Shown here: piece by piece, positions 55,513 to 64,000 of the stretch | Numbering within the stretch: position 1 is the stretch's first letter | How the letters are laid out: every line of letters starts with the position of its first letter | Source: Nilaparvata lugens | Lineage: Eukaryota; Arthropoda; Insecta; Hemiptera; Delphacidae | Length of the DNA: 64,000 bases | Assembly: GCF_014356525.2 (NCBI RefSeq) | Contig: NC_052516.1 | Coordinates: 21,904,257 to 21,968,256 of the forward strand | Reading direction: 5' to 3' | The notes under the pieces: model-generated | The model's database searches: none | The model's input: the letters and a program-made list of their open reading frames with translations, nothing else | What the model was told of the DNA's origin: nothing | Position numbers and translations under genes: made by a program

Positions 55513-57024
55513 TGTGGATTCGCAAGATCCTCTGGACGCTTAACACCTGTAATTTGGATAAAAAAATCAGCCGGCAGAGCTGCCTACACCCGTCCAAAAT
55601 ATCCTACAATTCCACAAGAAATAATATTTCCGCCGTACTCTGATATAAACTGCTTGAGAATCAGGCGTGATAGCCTACCAATATCTCCAGGCAATTCAAA
55701 CCCGAGCACAGCGAATGTAATTTATTTCTTATGAATAACAAGTAAATTCAATATTGATATTCCAATACCTGAAATAAATTCCTACAGAGGAAAACCAATA
55801 TGGTAATCATAGACCGAACTGAGCAGGATCTAATTAGAGAAATTACTGAAACTGGTTAACAATTATGCAAATTTATTGATGAATTATAATCGTTAAGAAT
55901 CAAATAATAATAGTTAATTAAATAATTGACAAATTGGAATAATAGAGTTTTCAAAATTTGGTAATAAATGTTCTTGATATGAGATAATAATATGAATGTT
56001 CTTGGTAATATAGTGCAATTAGGATTTTAATAGGGGTTACACGGTATTATAGGAGGATATAGTCCTGCACTCTTTCACAATAATTAATTGATAGAAAATT
56101 GTAGCTTTCTCAATTCACTGATTGGATAGAATAAGTATTTTTCGCTCACCAACTCGATCGTGGGGCCCCAATTCACTTAATAATTTTATTTCACTTGAAG
56201 ATCTGGCGTGGAATGGCGTCACCCAGGATTTAGTTTCACAATTCTTCCTCAGGAATAAGCTTATACAAATTGAACTTGCCTTCCAATTTAATTTAAGAGC
56301 ACAAGACTACAGAGGAGCTACACATTTAACACACTGGATATATTACATTTAACAAGAAGAGAAACCATTTAAACATTAATTTTAATAGGACAAATTAAAC
56401 GGGTCCTGATAATTCGATTCTCAGAAGGCAAGTGTCTCTTCTTCCCAAAAAGCGGAAATCACCTGGTCTTCTTCTGAGAAGAAGAACCACGTGATTTGGG
56501 CAAGAACCAATCCTGTGCCTAATAAGGAAAAGTCCACCAATGGGAATTTTTCCACGCGGTTTTAATATTTAAATCAGACACAGAGGTTCGAAAAACACAG
56601 AAAATGACAAAAAATTACGTTAAACGGGAAGACTATAAAATTAAAGCAGATAAACAGAAAATAAACAGGGGTTGCAGAAATGAACAAGCTTGAGTTAGTT
56701 TTAAAATGAAAACAGACAATATAGAGATATCACAGTAGCACAGTAGCCGGCAGTATCAACAGCTGACAGATAAGGCTTGTCAACAATTTTGGCGCAATTC
56801 ACTCTAACCTAATTATTGAAAATAAGGTAGTAAGTAAACATTGGTAGGCAGTTGACGAATGACTCTGACAATAAATTGGTAAATTATACGAAATAATACT
56901 ATAAGAATTTAATAAAACTATAATTAAATGAGTTTTACATAATTTGACGTGAGTACATTTGATTTATGCCTCAATTATACAATAATTTTAGAAAATATGC
57001 TGGCATAGGCTTTGTATCCTGACA
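55513..57024 (-). repeat. 5' long terminal repeat (right)
   Basis: Same length and, apart from 55528, the same sequence as far as I could read as 50066-51577. It should carry the promoter driving leftward transcription; no obvious TATA box was pinned down in this AT-rich sequence. Confidence 0.92.
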
Positions 57025-57028
57025 ATAT
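57025..57028. repeat. Target site duplication ATAT, right
   Basis: Partner of 50062-50065. Removing one copy and the element would restore 'cattgtacatatggag'. Confidence 0.75.
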
Positions 57029-57076
57029 GGAGATGAACACAGGGTACGGCAAATAGCCCCAGGGTACGGCCCTGCC

Positions 57077-57134
57077 CCCAAGGCGAATAGAGAAAGGTTA
57101 GGTTAGGTTAGGTTCCTTTCTCTATTCGCCTTGC
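57077..57134. repeat. Palindrome centred on telomere-type TTAGG repeats
   Basis: 'aaggcgaatagagaaagg' and its exact reverse complement flank TTAGGTTAGGTTAGGTT. The stem is 18 bp and perfect; the loop is about three arthropod telomeric units. Confidence 0.85.
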
Positions 57135-57350
57135 CCTGCCCCTACATCTATCATTCATATGTAGTTCACCCCTCAAAATGTGTGTGTTGTAGATTGGTCA
57201 GTGTCCAGAGTTGTCATGAGTGTAGATCTAGACATAGATTAATACTAGTAGTTCTGTGAACAGTAGACCTCACGCAGTATGCTCATCCACAAGTACCTGA
57301 TTGAAACTATAGACCTTGTCACGTTATTTTTTATAGTTAAATAACGATTA

Positions 57351-57425
57351 GCCTCCTGCTTGGCATCAGTCGGTAGAGCATGAAATATTTCAACAATTAT
57401 AAAAATTAGGTCGTGGTTTTTTATA
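57351..57425 (+). pseudogene. Decayed tRNA-Lys-like sequence
   Basis: 'atcagtcggtagagcatga' matches the D-arm region of insect tRNA-Lys at 18 of 19 positions (recalled), and 'aggtcgtggttt' matches the start of its T arm at the correct distance. The acceptor stem, anticodon arm and T loop are destroyed. It is either a tRNA pseudogene or the head of an old SINE. Confidence 0.5.
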
Positions 57426-57429
57426 GGAT

Positions 57430-58975
57430 ACAGTCTCATAAAAATCTTTATAGGCCCAGATATGAGCTTCCACTATAATTCTGATAATTCATTAAAAAAA
57501 TATATATGGTACTTATCCTATAGTATTGAGGAATAAAAAATAAATCGCTCACCATAAACAATTTGATACATATATTGACAAATATTGCAAAAAATAAATC
57601 AGAGCAAAAAATATATAGAGCGATAAAAAATATATAATGTAAAAATAGAACAATATTCGAAATCAATAAAATATCACAGGCTAAATACTATTCTCTAAAT
57701 TCTACAGCACGAAACGTTACCATGTGCTTTTATTTTATGATCATATGCTTCCATTTGCATGTAGCTGCGATATCAGCTTGCTAATAATTGTTGACTTGGA
57801 CAATTCCATTTAAAATAGATTTCTTAAAATCAGCTTGATAAATTGACAACCAATAATCCAAATATATATATTAAATTCTATGGTATCTAATAGATTTCTT
57901 TGTAATGAATATATATTTTATCTCAGGGTGCAAGATTCGGCACCTGATGGAATAAATAGAGCAATTCATCTAGTGAATCAGAGCTACAACAAACTATCGC
58001 AAATTATATTGCAGAAATTAATGATCATATGAATGTGTATTAACAGCCTAGATTTTATACTTCTTTGATTTATAGAACTTCTGATATGTAGATTGACTCA
58101 TTACTTTCCAATAAAATACCTTTAATACTACATTTACTTGCGCAAGTATTTTTTACCAAATTCTTAATTTATAAGAAAACCCTTTCGACAAGCTAGCTTT
58201 GATTCTTATGTAATTTCGAAGCACTGAGGGCGCCCTATCACTATTTCAATATTTTTCACTCACGTGTCGAAATTTTCTTATGAGCTGCTGATGTCGATCC
58301 AACTCCTGGTGGTCCTGGACTATTGTAGCCGGAGTCGTCTCTTCCAAGGAGTTACAAAATTATTTAAAAATGAAAATGACTTTTGCTTTATAAGAGCATC
58401 ACAAAGTCTTATAAGAAATTTAGTAATTCAATTTAACTTTAAATTATTACAAGATATAGCAAGGTATTACGCTCTATAATTTTTAGTGACCTCTCATGGT
58501 GGCATTTGGCAGGCGAGTGTCGTTCTCCTTTCTCAATTTTACAATTCTCATTTCCGATTTTCAAATTTGCATAAAATTTGAATATTCTAGTCCTCCGCCA
58601 TTCAAGGCTCAAATAGACCGTGCCAAAATATTAAACTATGACTTATGTTATATATATAATAATTTCTTTGCCTTCGGGCCATATCCAAAACATAGACTAT
58701 ACAACAATTTTATACAAACTCTATTTATTTGTAGAAATATATACAAATATTTTTGAATCGGCTCACTATTGCCGCCTATCAATTGCTATTATGTGATTGG
58801 TGCATGCAAATTGTTACAGTATTCATGCGCCTGGTAACCTCCTATTTCCTTAATACATTTAATTATTTTTATTGGGTTTTTAAATATGCTCTCTACATGC
58901 TATTTAATTTTTTATATGTTATTATTTGTTTCATGCATCATTATAATTAGCCACGTGAGACCTTTAGTTCCTCAA
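57430..58975. other. AT-rich repeat-like DNA, no gene recognised
   Basis: Several 60-86-codon frames lie here on the plus strand (58264-58950). They are hydrophobic or low-complexity, overlap poorly and match nothing I recognise. I see no splice-linked gene model. Confidence 0.5.
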
Positions 58976-58979
58976 ATTG

Positions 58980-59245
58980 CATACTAGTAAATTCGTATGG
59001 CTTTTGTTGGTGGGGAGTCCCTTGCGGGAAGGTCCCACCGCCTGAATATATAATTTAAGCCGTCAATGGGCCTTACGACTGTCATACTTCAGCCGGGACC
59101 GACAGTTTAACGTGCCCATCCGATAACACGGATACGGCATACTGTTTTGCCACAATAAATTTCTGCCAAGGTGTTTGGTCAGATTCTACGTTGCATGGCT
59201 CGGTCGATCGTTAGGTCGCCGATCACTAAATGTTTATACCTAACC
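58980..59245. repeat. GC-richer block, possible LINE 3' end
   Basis: Contains 'ccgtcaatgggccttacgac', 'cttcagccgggaccgacag' and 'tttaacgtgcccatccgat'. The phrase around 'gggaccgacagtttaacgtg' is one I associate with dispersed retroposon ends in hemipteran genomes, but only from memory. No second copy exists in the window. Confidence 0.3.
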
Positions 59246-59429
59246 TCAATTTTCAATATTTTATATAATATTATATATTAGCAAAAAATTATTTCCATTC
59301 CTCTTAGGCTGTTGTACAGTTTAGCCAGGACGTCTGATATTATCTCTTTGGCGATATTAGCCAATTACTTCACTTAGACCTATAAATATTTCAGCTAGGA
59401 TTCTTATTTATCCATCCAAATTACAATAT

Positions 59430-59815
59430 GTTACAACCTTATGGAAATACAGCAATGGACTGGCTTCTCCACACATCTGTGTAATCACTTGTCAGCTGAT
59501 TTTTGATGAATTATTCTATAGTCTGATTTTTACTCTAATATTGGCATATGAAGGAGGCTCTTTTTTCCTTTTATATTATTATCTTTGAAATGCAAAATTT
59601 CCAAAAACCTTGTACGGTATATACATCGACGCGCAATCAAAAAAGGAACATGTCAAATTTCATGAAAATCTATTACCGCGTTTCGCCGTAAATGCGCAAC
59701 ATATAAACATTCAAACATTTAAACATTAAGAGAAATGCCAAACCGTCGACTTGAATCTTAGACCTCACTTCGCTCGGTCAATCAATTTGTTCAAAAGTAG
59801 CCCATGTGAGTGAAG
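59430..59815. repeat. Dispersed repeat family G, copy 2
   Basis: Parallels 49480-49810: 'ggactggcttctccacacat', 'tgcaaaatttccaaaaacct', 'atacatcgacgcgcaat', then 'gacctcacttcgctcggtca' and 'caaaagtagcccat' at the right. Confidence 0.6.
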
Positions 59816-60307
59816 TTTTTTCATCTAGACTTAGACTTAAACCTGGTTCATGAAAAGCCTGCATTATGGAACAGATCTCTAGAAAATTATAAAGACAAAA
59901 ACCATACCAGAGACTGCTGATGGCGTCAAATTTGTTTGACGATGAATCCTGCATTTGGAAAAATGGAGTAAAGCGAGAGAAAAACCTATATGACAAGCTT
60001 ATTCATATTCATTTATAATTCGGTTCAAATGATCTTTCAACGCCATTTAAAACGGTAACTTTCAATCAGATGAATAAAAAAGTAAGAACAAGTTTGTGCC
60101 ACAATTGACTTGATTACTATGTTAAATGATTTGAGAAACGTGTTTTATTCAGTAAAATTTGTAAAAATGAATAACTATTTCAACGAGAACCTCACAAACT
60201 GAATTGATGGTTTACTGTTATTTCCAATCAATACAATACAATATTTACAATAAAATTTCTAAAAACAACTATAAAACGAAGATCTTTTAATAAATTTGAA
60301 AATATCT

Positions 60308-60500
60308 CTTAAGCTGCGTTTAAACCGGAGTTAATAACACGAGTTATTAACAAAAAGTTATTAACTTGACTAAATCGTCAAAAATTTCTCTTGACAAAAG
60401 TTAATAACTCATCTTTCTAACAGAAAATTCCTTGTTATTAACAAGATCTTATTATCAATATAATTGACTTCCATATAGTTTCATTCAACGAGGCTATTCA
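60308..60500. repeat. TTAA-type palindromic repeat, copy 1
   Basis: 'cttaagctgcgtttaaaccg' then alternating 'gttaataac' and 'gttattaac'. The terminus resembles that of the foldback at 12440-12909 and the block at 61430-61610. Confidence 0.5.
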
Positions 60501-60528
60501 TATGATATAACAACCGGAATAAGAAGCA

Positions 60529-61352
60529 AAAAATCTGGTGTGGCGCACTCACACAACTTTCCTTGCTGTTATGAAAATTGATCACCTGACGCTAGTGTTC
60601 TCGCGCATCCCAAGTCTATTATTCAAAGATATGAGACAGATGGTGATTAGACTATAACACTGGAGACACACGAGGTCTGCTATCTCTTCGTAGTGAATGA
60701 TTTAATAGAACCAACAGTTTGCAATTTAATAATCACATTTTCTCGAATTTCAAGCTTATTTTCAATTTTAAATGAAAATGTTACTGAACATTAATTCTAG
60801 AGATTATCATGCTCAATCTTTTCCACTTGAAATTTTTTGTTTTAATTTTATATGAAGGCTGATAATTGAGAATCTAAAATCAAACTTTGCATAGATGGGG
60901 CGAAGCTCCTGAAATTTTTACAGATATGGGACTTGTGGCAGTTGATATAGGTAGCTTATCAATGACTATTTCAGGTATGAATTTGATCAAAATCGTTGGA
61001 GCCGTTTTCGAGAAAATGGCGAAAACCCCTGTTTTTGACAACATTTTTGCCACGTTAGCCGCCATCTTGGATTGTATTTGATCGAAATTGTTCGTGTCGG
61101 ATCCTTATAGTGTAAGGACCTTACGTTCCAAATTTCAAGTCATTCCGTTAACTGGGAGATGAGATATCGTGTACACAGACGCACATACACTCATACACAC
61201 ACACACACACATACAGACCAATACGCAAAAACCACTTTTTCGGACTCAGGGGACCTTGAAACGTAAACGTATAGTAATTGGGGTACCTTAATTTTTTTCG
61301 GAAAGCAATACTTTCCTTATACCTATGGTAATAGGGCAAGGAAAGTAAAAAT
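60529..61352. mobile_element. TIR element family F, fuller copy
   Basis: About 824 bp. 'acaactttccttg' near the left end is inverted at the right as 'caaggaaagt' in 'gggcaaggaaagtaaaaatt'. It carries a CA microsatellite (61196-61212) and no transposase. The first 520 bp match 48792-49320. Confidence 0.7.
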
Positions 61353-61429
61353 TGTCTTCAAATTTGAATTGAAACATGTGTGTGATGATTAAAATAATGG
61401 TCTTCATCTGATCTGATGTAAATAAATTA

Positions 61430-61610
61430 TAATGCGTTTACACCAGAGTTTAAAACAAAAGTTTTCAACATAAGTTAATAATATTTTCTTTTGGCTGCTA
61501 GTTTTGTTATTAAAAAAAGTTAATAACTTTGTCACGTGTAGGAATTCTTGGCGAGGGGGTTGCGGGGAAGATTATTAACAAAACCTGTTATTAACAAAAG
61601 TTACAGACTC
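61430..61610. repeat. TTAA-type palindromic repeat, copy 2
   Basis: 'aatgcgtttacaccagagtt' on the left and repeated 'gttattaacaaaagtta' on the right, same motif family as 60308-60500. A GC-rich 'ggcgagggggttgcgggg' insert lies in the middle. Confidence 0.45.
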
Positions 61611-61619
61611 CCTAGGGAG

Positions 61620-63769
61620 TAAAAGTGACTCCATTTAAATAACATGGGGAGCATCTCTATTTTGAAACTTACATTGTAATAGGTTCGAAGGTCTAAGCTC
61701 AGATGAGAAAGCATAATAGAGGTGTCTGTCATTGAGTCAACTGAATTCAATACCACAACCAGAAATTTGATTAACTCATGAAATATAATATGTTTGTATG
61801 ATAATTATTATATTCTTAATATTAGTAGACGATAACAATTTATACAATTTTTAAAATATTTTATTCTATTCAAAATACCAGCCAACAAATATTTTTGATC
61901 TGCAATTCAAATCTGAACCGCGTGATCTGGAGTCAGCTATTTTTGGTAGCTGCTCAGCTGATATAATTGTTACAACTTTTGCCAATAGATAGCACAATCG
62001 GCAATGCCAATCAGACGACCGGTTTTTAGGTTTTAGATTTAGGTTATGTTGTTAGGAATCATTGTCACCAATACGTAAGTTATTAGAATGATTTTATTTG
62101 CAGTTTCTATAAAAAAATGTAGATGGAGGAAAAATGTTGTGTACATCACGAGCGAAAAATACTTTTTCTCCCTCAGGAAAATTGCTGCCCTCGGCTTCAA
62201 ACTTTTTCCCACAGGGAGAAAAAGTCGTACTTTTCACTCTAGATATAAAATAACTATTCTCTGTTGATGTTGCATCGTTGATGGAATTTTTCTTCACAAA
62301 TTGAATGTCTCTAAAAGCAATAACACTTTCATTACTATTTTTCATAGCATGAGTATCAACCATTCACAGGTCAAACACAGAACATACGGGAAACAGCATT
62401 ATTACGTCACATGGATGGGAAGGGGCCTTTTGCAGGCGAGATTGATGTTTCTAGTTGAGGCGTTAGCCAAGACTAGAATTTCATTCGAGCACTGCAAAAG
62501 ACATTCACGTCCAAGTAACGTACACTATTTTTTGTCATAATAATCTAAAGAAGAATAATTGAGAAATAGAAAGCATTACATGCTTGTGTTGAAGTGACTA
62601 CATGCATTCTATAAACATAACCTAGTTTACAAATTCCGAATCAGGAATTTTGTTGAAATTGACAAAGCTTCCACCTGGATCGCTGAAGGTGGTTTTTTGT
62701 AGTAGTTTTGCTGTTCTTATTTCGGAACTGGGGAAACATACTCGACTGTAAAGAAAAAAAATGGTTTCATTACAGTTTAGAGTATGCTGTAATGAGAATC
62801 ATATGTTTATTTTCTCTGCAAACAGCTGTTTATCGGCTTGATTTCATGCATGGAAAACAGCTGAGATTGAATGAATATGACAAAAATAATATAAAATATC
62901 TGAAAAGTACTACAGGTAAAATTATACAAACATAAATTGGACAAGAAAAATGCAAACTTTATTACGTAAATTTTGAACAATAAAGCTTATTGAACATCAA
63001 ACAAAACAAATTATTGAATAATATTATAATATCAATTTGAACAGAATTATCAAATTTTTCCTCTATTTTAACATTCAAACATGGAATAATCCAACTCCTA
63101 AATCCCAACCAGTTGGGTACTAGCTTTCTAGTTTCTACAGAAGCGTTTTCTAAGAATAAACATATCCTAGATGCTATCTGAATTGCTTGACTAAGAGTGG
63201 TTTTCTTGGTAACTCCATTTCAGAAAATGGAGTTAAATTGGGTTAAAAATTTAACCTAACTCCATTTTAGAAAACTCTTCTCTTTAAAAACGCCGTTACA
63301 TAAAATACGTGGAAGAACCAATTTGGTAACAATAATTACTACATGGCAAATTCACGAGAGAAGCAATCTTAAATCTAGGTTTCATTGGTTACATAGATAA
63401 AATATTGACAAATAGGCTAATACTAGAACATCAATGTAATTAACAATTTTTTTAATTTAGACAAAAGCTACGTTTCTTTGGTTATATAGTTAAAATAATG
63501 ACGAGTAATACTAGAACATCAATGTAATTAACAAATTCTCAAGATAGACAATCTTAACAAATATTACACAATTTAATTAATAGTGAAAGAAGTTCATTAT
63601 CAACCCTATACACAGCTTACAGGAGTATTTCTTGGTGGTGCGTAATTATATATTTAATTGAAATAAATTGTAATGAAATATAAATATCATAGAAATGATC
63701 ATTTTACGTCAATTTTCATAAAGTAATGTTTCTAAATTTTGCAACATCAAATGATATTTGATGATTAAT
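61620..63769. other. AT-rich DNA without recognised genes
   Basis: Contains an inverted 'ctttttctccct...agggagaaaaag' pair (about 62162-62224) and a hairpin at 63221-63272. Short frames (61-89 codons) have no recognisable similarity. Confidence 0.5.
63221..63272. repeat. Hairpin of about 22-bp arms
   Basis: 'aaaatggagttaaattgggt' pairs with 'acctaactccatttt' (imperfect in the middle) around 'taaaaattta'. Confidence 0.65.
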
Positions 63770-64000
63770 ACAATTCAATTTATTTATTCATTTATTAGAG
63801 CAAACAATATTATAGTCAGAAAAGAAAAAACAGACTATTGCCCAAAACTTCTTCAATTTCCTAATTTTGTCTTGAATTTTCCAAATATAATGTAGGTTAT
63901 GTCCATTTCAATGTATACACCAAATCATCAATCTGAATTTACAAATCAGAATAAAACAAACAATTTCAAATTTAGATGGAATGAATATAGAACTTCCGTA
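63770..64000 (-). repeat. Retroposon tail, family B copy 4
   Basis: Reverse complement resembles 6850-7078 for its whole length and ends in the A-rich tail at 63770-63800. It runs off the window, so the element may be longer. Confidence 0.65.

Larger units (their letters stand above)
50066..57024 (-). mobile_element. Gag-only, non-autonomous LTR retrotransposon
   Basis: 6959 bp on the minus strand. LTRs at 50066-51577 and 55513-57024 are both 1512 bp, begin TG and end CA, and differ by one base seen by eye (50081 G, 55528 T). A 4-bp ATAT duplication flanks the element. The 5' LTR (right) is followed after four bases by a tRNA-Lys-type primer binding site (55496-55508), and a G-rich stretch precedes the 3' LTR. 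The 3.9-kb interior holds one intact gag-like ORF (53140-54915) and no protease, reverse transcriptase, RNase H or integrase. The gag type, PBS and 4-bp duplication suggest Ty3/Gypsy affiliation. The near-identical LTRs imply a very recent insertion, which means it was mobilised by enzymes supplied in trans. Confidence 0.9.

Noticed and set aside
60887..61081. Opposed 61-64-codon frames on both strands
   Set aside because: Lie within the repeated family F element and are not kept open in the other copy (48792-49320).

Overview
The window is AT-rich animal nuclear DNA with GT-AG introns, GC-richer coding exons, abundant MITE-like and foldback repeats, non-LTR retroposon tails and interstitial TTAGG (arthropod telomere-type) repeats. 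The only host gene I can assemble is a Pumilio (PUF) homologue with insect-type features: a short loop between PUF repeats 7 and 8 and a C-terminus close to that of Drosophila Pumilio. From the repeat content I infer a hemipteran, most probably a planthopper-like auchenorrhynchan. That species guess rests on memory of repeat families and is not proven here.

Layout. 1-5078: upstream intron or 5' flank of pumilio, with GA and TGAT microsatellites, pyrimidine-rich DNA and three copies of a short retroposon tail; no coding exon recognised. 5079-38456: twelve plus-strand exons of pumilio. They join in one open frame of 2271 nt (756 residues plus stop) with matching phases at all eleven junctions. 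The protein N-terminus lies outside the window. The first seven exons encode the low-complexity regulatory region and the last five the eight-repeat RNA-binding PUM-HD. Introns range from 0.87 to 10.9 kb and carry tandem arrays, several of which abut splice acceptors, and many palindromic or TIR elements. 38457 to about 48.6 kb: AT-rich sequence without genes, probably a long 3' UTR plus downstream DNA. It contains four perfect Pumilio-element matches, about the number expected by chance.

48.8-64 kb is a repeat landscape. Its centrepiece is a structurally complete, apparently very young LTR retrotransposon on the minus strand (50066-57024). It has two 1512-bp LTRs that differ at one base by eye, a 4-bp ATAT target duplication, a tRNA-Lys-type primer binding site and an intact 591-codon gag-like ORF, but no recognisable pol. 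It therefore looks like a gag-only, non-autonomous element that would need reverse transcriptase and integrase from a partner. Around it are fragments of TIR elements, a decayed tRNA-Lys-like sequence, a TTAGG-centred palindrome and degenerate retroposon tails.

Functionally, pumilio acts alone here. The PUF recognition residues visible in the eight repeats predict binding to UGUAUAUA-type elements. Everything else is mobile or simple-sequence DNA. All repeat relationships were found by eye within the window; no database was searched.
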